The translations under genes were made by a program, and so were the position numbers. Below the pieces are notes generated by a model that saw nothing but the letters and a program-made list of their open reading frames with translations, made no database searches and was not told the origin of the DNA. From Portulaca oleracea (taxonomy: Eukaryota; Streptophyta; Magnoliopsida; Caryophyllales; Portulacaceae): DNA of 64,000 nucleotides. This document shows positions 31,224 through 42,363 of the stretch, piece after piece (within the stretch, counting starts at the first letter, position 1; every line of letters starts with the position of its first letter). The stretch covers positions 47,566,195 to 47,630,194 of the forward strand of contig CM055872.1 in the NCBI GenBank assembly GCA_029582165.1, in the 5' to 3' direction.

Positions 31224-32789
31224 TGTTCAAGCTATAATATAGTCAGGGTTTATTTATCGTATCCACAAGGAGCAAGGTTCTTTTAGCCAAAACTTTCACT
31301 ACTTTGCCTAGTTTAAGGTAAAAAGATGATTAAGAAAGGATGAAGGGAACAAAGACAGATTAACAGATAAAGACAGAGAAAAAGGGGCCTAAGGGTCGCC
31401 ACCTAATGGTCACCTTCAAACAAAGCAATCCCGGACAAAGCACTAAACCAAGCTAGAAGTTAGGATATTGCAAGGATAAAGCCACTTCGTAGCCTCTCTC
31501 AATTTATACCCGAATTTAATCCTCGAGGTTTGTCCAACAATCTCTTAAGGACACATCTAAGAGTTTGAAATGCAAATCTCCCTACTCGAACTCCTCCACT
31601 TTTCTCATGTGGATTCATTTAAATATCCATTCGAATACTCTAAAGACTATGTTTGAGTAGATTTAGTGGACTTTCACCACACTAAATCCCACAATCAATA
31701 GGGTGATTGAATGAAAACTTCATAAACAAGGCCTAATGTTCTATCTAGAACTAACTCTAAGCAAGGGTCCCATTAGGGGACAAACCTCCCCCTAAACCCT
31801 AAAAGAACTAGCCACTAATCATGTTAACTAACATTAAAACTAACCAACCTAGAACATGAAACATAATCATGATATTAAGAAAGGAAACACAACAAGATTA
31901 ATCACAAAGAACTAATTAAAGCAAGTAACAAAAGAAGAAAATGAAACTTACCCAAATAAGAACTAGGAAGATAATAATAAAAAGATGAAATCCAAAGCTT
32001 GAATAATAAGTCTTCAAAATAAATGCTCCTTGACAAATCCAAATACAATAAATGCAAAATTTGAGAGTAAATGAAAGGGAGAATCTACCTAGAAAATGGT
32101 GCTAAGTAGCTCCAAAAAGGAAAGATGAACAGTAATTGAAAAGCTGCTAGGTTTAGGATTGGACCGAGTTTATATACATTAGGGAAAAATTACACAAAAC
32201 AGAATCGTTTTAGCCCCTAAATTTCCGTCAGTCAGAGTCGTCATGGGCGCTACCCCTGGTCGTCAAGCCCATGACGAGGCGCTACCTCCGGACGACACAC
32301 ACGCTACCTCCTAGAAATCAGTTCTTGGGGAAAACTCTCCATCAGAGTTAAGGGCACTACCCTTGGGGGTAACGACCGTGACCTCGTTCGGAAATTTGGC
32401 CAAAATTCCCCTTTAATTGGTCACGGGCGCTACAAATGGGGTCACGCCCGTGACCTCCTAGGCTTGCCTTTTTGCTTGATTCCCTTCCTTGGTCACGGGT
32501 GCTACAACTGGGGTCACGCCCGTGACCTCCTAGGCTTTTCCTTGACTTCTTTTTGGCCTTGGGGATGAGGGTTGTCTTCTAGGGTCCTGGGGCGACTTCC
32601 TTGAAATCCCGAGGGGGGATTCTAGGCACCAACGAACTCATCATTTTCCCATGTTCCAAACTCAAACTAACCTGCACAAAAACTAATAAAAACACAAATA
32701 AGAAACATTTATTAGGATGGGAATGAACTAAAATTCTAAGTAAAAAGAGAAACATGTAAGCTCAAAAATGAGCCTAAACACTATCATCA
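31224..32789 (-). repeat. Athila-like 5' LTR
   Basis: About 1566 bp, reading TGATGATAGTGTTTAGGC.. at its start and ..TAGCTTGAACA at its end. A GC-rich window (32220-32530) carries GTCACG/CGTGAC words. TATA-like ATGTATATAAACTCGG is at about 32166-32180 on the minus strand. The conserved 'CTTGTGGATACGATAAATAA' near the 3' end is typical of the lineage. Confidence 0.75.
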
Positions 32790-33594
32790 GCAATTATCAT
32801 CAACTCTCTCCATCAACACTTCCATCCTCTCTCATTTCTCTCTCAAAAATCCCTATCATATCCCCGTATAAAAGTTCCCAAGTGAGCGTGATATTGAAGT
32901 TCGTCATCTCGAGTTCCCACCAATTTTTCATTAGTACTTGCAAGCAAGCAAGGTTTGATTATTTTGTTTATTTGTCGTCTCATAATCATGTAACCATACT
33001 CTTAACCATCTTGTATAATAACTTGTAAATATGCACCACATTTTGCAAGTTTAGAATATGATGTTGTGAAATCTTTTAAACTTCTCCATGCTCTCTTTCA
33101 TTTCAAATTCAATTTTAGTAGAGTCTGTTTCTTTTAAACAGGTGAATCCAAGAATTCCTTAATTCTCAAATTCGTAACCTTACCATCGGGCTCGGAATTA
33201 GGTTCGTAGACCGGAGTTATTTTCTTCTCTTTTTTTGGTTTGTTGATTTCCTTAAATCAGTTGGCGACTCTTCTTCTTCTATCTTAACTTACCTAACGTA
33301 CATGCTTATTGCGTTGAATTAATTAAAAATGAATCAATACCTCTCCAATATCCGCATTCATGGGCCAACCCATAGAAAATCGAAGTAGAAATCGGCCAAG
33401 GCCATGCGACCATGATCGAGTTCAAGCCGCTTCTCTATGGGTCAAAGACAAATGGGCCCAGGCCTAGACCTCCTCATGGTCGCATGGCCTTGAGACCAAC
33501 CGGGAGGCCCACGCGTCTTTCTTGACCCAAATCTGAAATGGTTTGTTATTGATTCATTGTTAATATAATTTGATGTAATTTCGAGTATGCTGGT
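32790..33594 (+). repeat. Tat/Ogre-like LTR, segment 2
   Basis: Continues the LTR interrupted at 28206. At 33160-33270 it contains 'AATTCGTAACCTTACC', a following GGTTCGTAG and TTGGCGACTC. These are homologous in order to minus-strand blocks of the LTR pair at 50265/59477 (AATTCGTAACCTTACCCC, GGTTCGTGG, TTGGCGGCTC). GGCCATGCGACCATG and CATGGTCGCATGGCC words lie at 33395-33490. Confidence 0.6.
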
Positions 33595-35044
33595 TGATAG
33601 GCCGCAAGTGCACGGGTGAAATTGTAGCAAGTATCAAGGTCGTTCCCATAGGGATTTTTCCTTTCAACGCACCGAACTAGCCTCCTAGTTGATTGCTAAG
33701 TCGATCGGGTTTTTGTTTGAAACAACTAATTCTATTTCTAATCACTGAAAAGGTCAAAACAAGCTAATATTCACACAAACTTTCCTAGATTAATCAATAT
33801 AAAAAGACGTTCAGGGGATAATACGTACCTAAGTCAAGTAACGAATCAACGATGTGGATTAAACACTCATTTCATTAGTTTGCACAATCAAGGTTCGATA
33901 ATTGCATAGAATACTTTGCAATGAGATTTTGTCACTAGAGCGAATTGCCAAGACAAACCAATCACCTACTTTCGTGGTTATTTTGATTTAATCAAGGTTA
34001 AAGATCTAATTATCACAAGAACCCTAATTAAAAACTACTATGTCTAGACAATTTTTAATTAGTTTAGCCTAGGTTTTCGGGATATCAAACTTCTCCTTTT
34101 GGTACTTCATTCAACAGCCTATTTACATGCAAATGGTGATCAAGTAAAAGCAATATCAATTCAATTCAAGGCCAAACAGATTGAAACAAACTAAATTCAT
34201 GATTATTCAATCCAACAAAGTCAATTCATCAACCAACTTCAAAGGTTCATCCCTCAAACTAAAAAGAACTACTCACTACTCATGTTTGAAACTACAAAGC
34301 AATTGAAATCTATTCTAGAAAGCATGTAAAAATCTATGAGAGAATGAGAAATAAACCAAAGGGAGGAACAATGTTGCTAGAAATCAACAATGGAGGACTT
34401 TTGCTCCTCCACTTCAAAGTGTAATGGAATTGCTCTTCAATCTTCAATCTTCTCTCAATCTTCAACGGTGGTTGGATTATGGATGATGAAGGAGATGGAT
34501 TAGGGTTAGGTTATGGGATGGAGGATGGTAGAATGGTGATCTCCCGCATAGACAGCCGGCAACACCATGATATAGGCAAATTGCAACTTGTAACTGTCGC
34601 AAATAAAAAGATGCAGGCAGCACGGACCACGCCAGAGGTGACACGGACCATGCCCCCTACTGACACGGACCGTGCCTCATAGGCACCACCCGTGCCACTG
34701 TGCTGCTCCCATTTTCTCACGTTCTGGTGGCAGACACGACCCGTGCCCCTCTCTTGCGCACCTGTGTCACTTCTATCTCGGGCCTAGGAGTACTTTGGGC
34801 CATTGTTTGGGCCTTGGGTGATCCAACTTCTCACTTCTTGGTCCTTTATCCTCATAACTTGGATCTACACTTGATTTTTGGCTCGGTTTACATCAATTCT
34901 TCACAAATTCCCTATAAAACTCACCAAACTCCAAACCAAGCGTAATATGGAAAATTTGGGCATAAAGTAATATAATCATGTTAAATATTCCCCAAATTCG
35001 CACCAAAACAACCAAGTTTTCATATATACAAGAAGCACTTATCA
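33595..35044 (-). mobile_element. Athila-type solo LTR (1450 bp) with perfect 5-bp target duplication
   Basis: TGATAGGCCGCAAGTGCACG at the left end and GAAGCACTTATCA at the right, flanked by CTGGT at 33590-33594 and 35045-35049. On the minus strand it starts TGATAAGTGCTTC and ends with the CCGTGCACTTGCGG block usual at Athila-type LTR ends. No internal region remains: a product of LTR-LTR recombination. It carries its own GACACGGACCGTGCC-type palindromes. Confidence 0.88.
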
Positions 35045-35049
35045 CTGGT

Positions 35050-35200
35050 ATGGATAAAGTCCCTAAGAGATCAAAAATTTTATAAACAAAATATCCTTAT
35101 TATAGATTAAGCAACCTTAGTCGGCTTCCAATCACAACTCAAGTAGTGCAACAGAAAAGAAAAGAAGGCCTACAACCTCCTCTTTTTTCGGGGTCCTACA
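35050..35200 (+). repeat. Tat/Ogre-like LTR, segment 3 (3' end)
   Basis: Remaining end of the LTR broken by the solo LTR. It finishes TTCGGGGTCCTACA, matching the 'CTCGGGTCCTACA' end of the Tat-like LTR pair at 50265/59477 on the other strand. Confidence 0.7.
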
Positions 35201-35203
35201 GAT

Positions 35204-35222
35204 TGGCGACTCCACTGGGGAC
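35204..35222 (+). promoter_or_regulatory. primer binding site of the Tat/Ogre-like element
   Basis: TGGCGACTCCACTGGGGAC three bases after the LTR. The same site in shortened form occurs at 59459-59474 on the minus strand. This is the Arg-tRNA-type site I associate with Tat/Ogre elements. Confidence 0.8.
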
Positions 35223-35641
35223 TTAAACTTAAAAAGAGGGTAAAACTTGAAAAAATCGATTTGTTTTGAAATTGTAAAAGGGAGAAAGTTGATTTGTTTC
35301 ACATTTTTATTATTCTTTTAGGCATCTTGCATACCAGGCTACTCTCGGGTCTTTTAACAGGGGAGCGCACAAACGATGGTTTAGGATTAACCTAGGATTT
35401 GTCCCGAGAGCAGGCGGCCACTATTTGTGTGATGCACTCTACATCACCAAGCATTTGGTCTCTCCTCTCACCCATGTTATACTCAAAGGCTTCCTTGAAG
35501 TCCGACGAGCAACACCTCACACACTTTATCTATAAATTCTATATAGGTGAGGTGCACCGAGGCGAAAACATGTGGTAACTCATCGTATCCCTGACTTAGT
35601 AATTATCCCACATTAATGAGGTCATACCCTTATATCTGCAA
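35223..35641 (+). other. leader of the Tat/Ogre-like element
   Basis: Non-coding leader after the primer site, beginning with 'AAAGAGGGTAAAACTTGAAA', a phrase also found beside the 59459 primer site in reverse complement, so the two elements share leader homology. Confidence 0.55.
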
Positions 35642-35989
35642 TTGTCCACCTTTAAGAAGGGTCTCAAAAGCAACATGTCTCATCACTTGGGGTACCATGT
35701 TATCAAAGATTTTGAGTACCTAAAAGACATCTATGTACAACTGGAGGCCATGAACAACGACAAAGCTGCTATGGCACCTGGTTGGAAAGAATCTAGCTCC
35801 AACAGGAGGGCTACTAGTACACCTAGCCACCCTCCTAAAATTGTTGAGACTAATTCCATCCAACGTCGAGGTCCATTTGTGTCTAAATATGAGACATACA
35901 CACCCTTGGACGTATCATATACTCAAGCCTTCGATCGGTTGGTCAAAATTTATGGTGTGTGTGGTCATGTATCTCAAGTTTCATGCTAG
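35642..35989 (+). pseudogene. Tat/Ogre-like gag fragment
   Basis: 115 codons with FKKGLKSNMSHHLGYH, DFEYLKDIYVQLEAMNNDKA and KYETYTPLDVSYTQAFDRLV. The last block parallels 'YTTYTEALDYLLKEGKI' in the gag remnant at 57484-57963, so both come from the same gag class. The frame ends as the sequence passes into GTGGTCATG repeats. Zinc knuckle, protease and pol are missing. Confidence 0.6.
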
Positions 35990-36083
35990 TGGTGATTTAT
36001 GTCTCTAACTAGGTGTTATAGTGATCCAGAGTCTGTGTAGGATGTGATCCATGGAAGTAGGAAACACAGGTGTAGGCATACAT

Positions 36084-38128
36084 TGTGTGGTCATTATTAT
36101 AAGATAGTGTGGTCACATATGTACCCGTGTGGTCATGATTATAGGTGAGAGTGTGCACAGATGTTGCAAACACATCTATAGCATATTCTGCCTATTGATC
36201 TAGGGACGAGGCACAGACATTCGAACAGTTTGTCAATGTTGGGGTAATATGTGTATTAGATAGCTTGTTATTGTTGTGATACTATGTGTATTTTAAAGTT
36301 AAATGTTTGTTCATAGTTACATCATATCTATATGATGGAGTGTGGTCATTGAAAATAAGGAGTGTGGTCATGTATATTAGCTAGCTTATTCCTTTTGTTG
36401 TTCACATATGACTGGAACAGGGATCCAAAGTGAGGTTGCTATACATGCATTATTGTTACAACATTCAATGCACAAGGAGGACTCGACGCGGGATGAGGTG
36501 ATGGAACGGACTTCGCTGTTGTATAAGAGACATAAACTGAACCTAAACAATGCACAACTTGAACGACCTCGGCGTTGATGACTAGAAGACCCACACCGAC
36601 TGAATTTTTTACCCTGTCTAACCCTTTGTCCTATGTTAAACAAACCGTTGTGTTTTTGTAACATTGTAACTACATTATCATTCTACATATGTAGTAAATG
36701 GGTTTTAAGGATTGGATGTGTAATGCACAATATCAAAGGTTGTGTATTTGACACTATACATAATGCGTTTACGGTGGAAATTGTTTAATGTCTGATTTTA
36801 TATATATAGTTACATACTTTGTTTTCTTTCCATTATAGGGGTTGTGGCCATGATTATGAACTGATGGCATGTTTATCTGTGGTCTAAGTGATAATGGGTA
36901 TAATATGAACCCAAAGACACATATCGTGTAATGCCCCGACCCCTATTGAGGTATTACATATCATGTGTATGTGAATTTAGTGTCGTCATGGGTATAATAT
37001 GAGTGTGGCCATGATTATAACATGATACATGGATATATTTTGAAGTAGTTTATGTAATCATTATACAATGGAGTGTGGTAGCATGGCTCTTGGGTTAAGG
37101 GAGTGTGGGTATAGTTATATCATGTATCTTTCTAATTTAAGGGAGTGTAGTTGGGATTAATATGAGTATAATTTGATTTAATGTAGGTAATTGTCTGTAC
37201 AAAATACACGTAACATATGCATATAATGGTTGTGATCATGGATATAAGGGAATAAGATCATGAATATAAGGGAGTGTGATCATGGATACAGAGTGGTGCG
37301 GTCATGATCATATTAGGATTACATAAGGGATATATATATAGTTATCGTGGTTATCTATATAATGGAGTGTGATTGCATATATTTCTATTTAAGGTATTGT
37401 AATGAAATACCCTTTTTATTAGCGAGAGTGCAGTCATGGGTACATGGGGTGTTGTCATTGTGCTCATAAATAAACACGGATATATTTTGATCTATATAGT
37501 GTGGTCCATTATATAACCGATTGTGGCCATGTATATTTTGAATTAATGTATTCCAGACATCTAACTTTTAATTCAAGTGTGGTCACTGGTACACAAATAC
37601 CCATTTGGTCCATGGACATAAATAGGCTCAGTGTGGGGTTTTGTAATTAACAATATTGATAAGGTGTTTATATGATAGACATATCATGTACGGATTATGG
37701 TCATGATTGCAGGTGAGTGTGGTCATGATTATAATCTGATAACATGTACATATTTAGGGGGGGTCAGTATTGTGATTTATACACACTATGGTGATATATA
37801 ATCTCAATATAGAGATTGTATTCATGTATATTTTTTTATTTAAGGGGGTGTGGTAATGTTTATAGCATGGATACATTCTAATTTAATGCAGTTGAGTCAA
37901 CTGCTTGTAAACAATTATAGATACCATATCAAATTGATACATGAGATTGTGGTCATGGTTATAGTTTGATAGGTGGGAATGTGGGAATGAATATAAGATA
38001 TGTGATCACAGATGTAATGGGAGTATGGTCATGATTATTATACGATTACATAGACATTGTAGTATGGTCATGTATATTTTCATTACTTGGTTTATTCTTG
38101 ATTTAAGAGAGTGTCGTCATGTATAAAC
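36084..38128 (+). repeat. degenerate dispersed array of 'GTGTGGTCATGNNTATA' units
   Basis: About 25-30 recognisable copies of (GAG)TGTGGTCATG followed by a (T)ATAT-type word, spaced roughly 40-120 bp, all in one orientation. Variants: TGTGGCCATGATTATAA, TGTGATCATGGATATAAG, TATGGTCATGATTATTA. No long ORF. Class unknown. Confidence 0.6.
36408..36578 (+). other. small ORF of unknown nature inside the GTGGTCATG region
   Basis: 57 codons, start ATG 36408, stop TGA 36576-36578: MTGTGIQSEVAIHALLLQ, then a charged helix-like stretch ending LERPRR. It looks more like coding sequence than its surroundings. An AG at 36419-36420 could make it a final exon (GIQSEVAIH..). No family recognised. Confidence 0.3.
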
Positions 38129-39981
38129 ATTATAGTGGACATGTTTAAGCCAACACCCCATTGCAACAATCCCCGATCAGCACATGTTGGTATCGAATAG
38201 AAAACTAAATAAGTGTGGGAATGGATTATGGTGCAGTGTACCAACTCACACTTGTGCTAAAAAAACATCTATGTATGTATCACTTATTATGAAGAGAAAA
38301 TGTACCAACACACAAAACCCAATCAACCATAACAGTCATAGGTTTTGTTGTCATTTGAGGCGTCTGACTTACGCTATGCACGGTTTTGTGCCTTTTTACA
38401 GTTTCTCATTTGGAATAAGGTGAACGTATGGACTAATAATACACGTTTTAATTGTCGATCATCGTGGTCATTACCACAGTGCACCTGATCACGTTCAACC
38501 CATAGAAGACCACATTTACTTGTGTCGTGGCCACATCAGTGAAATCACGTAAACTAATACCAATATCAACCAAAACCCAAACCACCGCACGGGCACATAT
38601 CATCGCGATATGGAACTGTATGGAACATGATATGATAAACCTCCATAATGGGCGTAAACTAATACTAATATCAACCAAAATCAAGGGATCGTTTTCCATG
38701 ACTAATAAAATGTCATGTTCAATACAATAACAAACTTAAATGCAAACACATTGAACCATATTCCAACAAGTGGTGATTGTCAAAACACAATAAAGAAAAC
38801 ACAATCTCTTCATCGTCACACCGAGGCCATTAGATTGTCACACTGGAGTCATAGCTGTTCAATACAGGGGGCGGCGGCTACGTAGCTGTGCTGGCCACCC
38901 CCATCGACATTGCAATGAACAAACCAGATCGATCGTCACACTGGACCATATGAAGCCATATGCATTTACAATCAATATGGTGAAAAAAATCAAACTACGG
39001 GACATCGAGACAATCGTGGTTGATCGGTATGACTTGCTGTGGACATTGTTGTTTGAATGTGATCACATACTCCCCCACTCCATATTACAACATCAATATG
39101 TCACATTTCGACCACGGATGCGGTGTTTGTACAATACATCAGTGTGTGTCAGTGTGTCCACAACGACATATGTATATGGGCACAGTATACACAATTTGGG
39201 CAATGTGTACACAACACACTAATTGTGGTAACATTGTGCTATGGATGGTGTTGTATATAACTTATGTGACCACAACCATACTGACTGCGGTCATGCTGTT
39301 TGCCTTTATTATTCGGATTACAAACCATGATATGCCTGAAATGCAAAGTGAATTATCTGCATAACATGTCCGATATACTGACTGTGGATATAATTTGCAT
39401 TGATTTGTGGTTTTCGGTTTGATTGTGGACGTCAAACATATGATATGCGCCCTAGGTCATTCTGTTATCATACTCAATGTCCACCCCCCCCCCCCAAAAA
39501 AAACATGTGATATGAGCCGCCGTGCACAATCAGTACCCGTCCCACATCCCGTTCCCATCGTTATCGGCAACACGCAATACATTTAAGTGTACAGAACAAA
39601 GAAAAAAAAACTTGATGATCATATCTGTTTGACGCCATTGATTTGATTCGTCCGATGAAGATGAGCACTTCGTTGTTCCAATTCAATGGAGTATTTTGAC
39701 TGAGAGATTGTACTACCCCCTCCAGATGTGTAATCAACTATTTTTGGGCAGGATATACCCCCATTCCATCACGCGTAATTGTTTCCGATTTCAATGGCAA
39801 TTAATCCATTTTATTTTATTTGTTCCTTTTTTCATCAAAACCACTAGCTGTTTTCCTATTTTCTAGTGGTGGTTTTTGGTTTTGTGGCGCGTGTGTGTGG
39901 AATGAATCTCAGTCGCTGGATCTAGATTGGATGGCCACGATTTTCCCTTCCTACCTGAAATTTCTTCTTACTGAAGTTGTT

Positions 39982-39984
<3 letters not shown>
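38129..39984. other. no gene recognised; region related to the GTGGTCATG array and a poly-C tract
   Basis: Scattered opposite-strand versions of the array word (ATGACCACGATG near 38460, GTGACCACAACC near 39267) suggest the array unit continues or is inverted here. A C13 run followed by A8 lies at 39483-39504. No convincing gene. Confidence 0.35.

Positions 39985-40023
<39 letters not shown>
39985..40023. repeat. (TA)n microsatellite
   Basis: About 19 TA units. Confidence 0.95.
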
Positions 40024-40026
<3 letters not shown>

Positions 40027-40317
40027 GAAAACCCTAGTGTATTTGTATTCTTGGAGTTGTACAGTGCGATAATCATGAACTTCGCGATTTTTTTTCTGTA
40101 CATTTTAAGTTGTATAGTTCCATTCTTAGAGTTGATATGTGGATGATTTTTGTTATGTTTTTATGTTGAATTTTGCTCATTGCCTTGTAGAATGAACTAG
40201 ATGTTTTTATTGTGTTGAGAATTTGTGTATTTTAATAGAATAGTTATTATTATACAATTGCGTACGTATAAAATTAACCCGAAAAAATTGATAAATTTAG
40301 TAAAAAAAAATACATAA

Positions 40318-40503
40318 GAGTGTTGGACCCAATTAGGACCCTTTAAGGACCCGTGGACCCACGGACCCAATGAGTCCGGGTCTGGGTCCAACTTTTTGGG
40401 ACCCATCGGGTCTCGGGGCGGGTCTGGGTCCAAAAAAATTAGCGGGTCCGAGTCCACCAGGACCCGCCCCAGATCCTACCCCTTTTCATCCCTACCTGTT
40501 TGA
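40318..40503. repeat. GC-rich 'GGACCC/GGGTC' repeat
   Basis: Dense runs of GGACCC and GGGTCTGGGTCC with inverted halves, similar in kind to the 14651-15085 element but with different ends. No coding. Confidence 0.5.
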
Positions 40504-40538
40504 CAATAAGGAAACACAGATAAAAATGCGTATGTGAG

Positions 40539-40549
40539 AGAGAGTGGTG

Positions 40550-40581
<32 letters not shown>

Positions 40582-40612
40582 AAGAAAGAGAGAGAGAGAG
40601 ATATTAAAACTG
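40539..40612. repeat. (GA)n-rich simple repeat
   Basis: Long AGAGAG run with AAAG interruptions; further (GA)n blocks occur from 41345 to 41850. Confidence 0.9.
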
Positions 40613-40720
40613 GTGTAAGATATATAGATTGGTGGATAAAGAGAGACATAGAAAGAGAGAGAGAGAAATATTAAAACGGGGGTAGGAGAGAGAGTGGTGG
40701 AGAGAGAAAAAATGAGATCA

Positions 40721-40723
<3 letters not shown>

Positions 40724-40781
<58 letters not shown>
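40724..40781. repeat. (TA)n microsatellite
   Basis: About 29 TA units on the left flank of MITE copy 5. Confidence 0.95.
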
Positions 40782-40783
<2 letters not shown>

Positions 40784-40784
<1 letters not shown>

Positions 40785-41308
40785 CAATTGGATTCTAATA
40801 CTCCCTACTATCACAAATTGTATGACAATAATCCCTACTATCATTTTGGATTCTGGTGGTCCAAAAAAAAATAATATTGTATTGTAGTGGTACCAAATCC
40901 ATCACCACATTCTTTTTATTTTTTCTATGCCTACCCCATATTGTTTTTATTTTTTTGGTTCCTACCCCTAGATAGGTAACGAAGTGTAGTTACTAAAACA
41001 TTTTTAAATTATTTTTTTGAGATTCCGAGCAATTATTATGATTTTTTAAAAGGAATAAAATTGAAAAAATCATAAAAAAATTGAAACAAATTGGGAGAAA
41101 TATTGTAAATTCATTAAACATCGTGGTAAAGTGTTATACAAAATTTTGAATCAAATACAACACAAAATCTATTATATTTAGCGTATACACTCGATTTTGT
41201 CCCACTACAATACAATTTTTTTTTTTGGACCACCAGAATCCAAAATGATAGTAGAGATTATTGTCATACAATTTGTGATAGTAGGGATTATTAGAATCCA
41301 ATATCCCT
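40784..41308 (-). mobile_element. TA-tract MITE family, copy 5
   Basis: Complete: GGATTCTAATACTCCCTACT at the left, GTAGGGATTATTAGAATCC at the right, same inner blocks in the orientation of copy 3. (TA)n on both sides (40724-40781; about 41309-41326). 525 bp. Confidence 0.8.
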
Positions 41309-41326
41309 ATATATATATATATATAT

Positions 41327-41546
41327 GTTAAAACGCGTGCATGAGAGAGAAAAATGTGTATGTGTGAGAGAGAGAAATATTAAAAAAGGTGTGGAAGAGA
41401 GAGTGGTGGAAGAGAGAAAAATGATAGAGAGAGAGGGGGGGGAGAGAAAAATATTGAAATGGGTGCAGGAGATCAGAGAATGGTGGAGAGAGAAAAACTA
41501 AATCGAGAGAGATATATATGTTTAAACGCGTGCATGAGAGAGAAAA

Positions 41547-41585
<39 letters not shown>

Positions 41586-41850
41586 TGTGTGAGAGAGAGA
41601 GAGATATATATATTAAAAAGGGTGTGGAAGAGAGAGTGGTGTTAGAGAGAAAAATGAGAGAGAGAGAGAAAAAGAGAAGATATTAAAATGGGTACATGAG
41701 AGAGAGAGTGGTGAAGAGAGAGAAAGATGAGAGATAGAGAAAGAGAGAGAAAATATTCAAATCGGTGCGTGAGAGAGAATGGTGGAGAGAGAGAAAGAGA
41801 AAGAAGGGAGGGAGGGAGAGAGAGAGTAGGAAAGAGAGGGAGAAAATGGT
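41327..41850. repeat. GA- and GT-rich simple repeat region
   Basis: Repeated 'GAGAGAGTGGTGGAGAGAG', 'AAACGCGTGCATGAGAGAG' (near 41332 and 41523) and a (GT)n block at 41549-41590. Open frames here are artefacts of the repeats. Confidence 0.8.
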
Positions 41851-41889
41851 TTTTATTAGGTTAGAGTCAAGACAATAATTTAAAAAGGG

Positions 41890-42008
41890 GTAGGGGAAAT
41901 CGTTTTCTTGGAAAATGATTTTCTCCATTTTCCAGTCCCCAAACAACGGAAAATGGAAAAAATCAATTTCCAAAAAATGATTTTCATTCCAACCAAACAC
42001 ACCCAAAG
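41890..42008. repeat. hAT-like MITE fragment
   Basis: Ends 'CCAACCAAACACACCC', the complement of the GTGTTTGGTTGG terminus of other MITEs here; inverted GGAAAATGATTTTC/CCATTTTCC blocks inside. Left end unclear. Confidence 0.4.
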
Positions 42009-42363
42009 AGTAATTCACAAACATCTAGCCATCATAGCAAGCTAAGAAAAAATTGTTACTGGTACACCATGAAATACCTACATAAGTCCACCAAAGTGTT
42101 AAGTTTTTCAAAATAAAATCATTAATAATTATTATGAAATTCATCATAAATTTATCAATATTATTGTAAAATTCATCAATATTTTTAAAATTTAACATTT
42201 TTTTACAAATATCATAACATAAAAATTGACATATTTTAGGACATGTGGTGGACCTAGGAGGTCCATCATGGTGTACAGTATAATTTGCGATTAGAGCATA
42301 GATTTTTTTTATTCACATTTTCTGTTTCTTTTTGTTAGGGTCAGATTCAAATATATTGCCAGT

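Larger units (their letters stand above)
28207..32789 (-). mobile_element. truncated Athila-like Ty3/gypsy element (5' LTR, gag, protease)
   Basis: Minus-strand element: 5' LTR 32789-31224, decayed primer site 31220-31204, gag 31085-29464, protease 29412-28771, then a short downstream frame to 28210. RT, RNase H, integrase and the 3' LTR are missing. There is no duplication of GCAAT (sequence right of the LTR) at the left junction, so the left end is a deletion and not a clean insertion end. It interrupts a Tat/Ogre-like LTR. Confidence 0.8.

Noticed and set aside
33260..33270. TTGGCGACTC as a primer binding site
   Set aside because: Homologous to TTGGCGGCTC inside the Tat-like LTRs; the real site with the longer match is at 35204-35222.
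41459..42024. open frames in the GA/GT-rich region
   Set aside because: Simple-repeat translation; no protein features.
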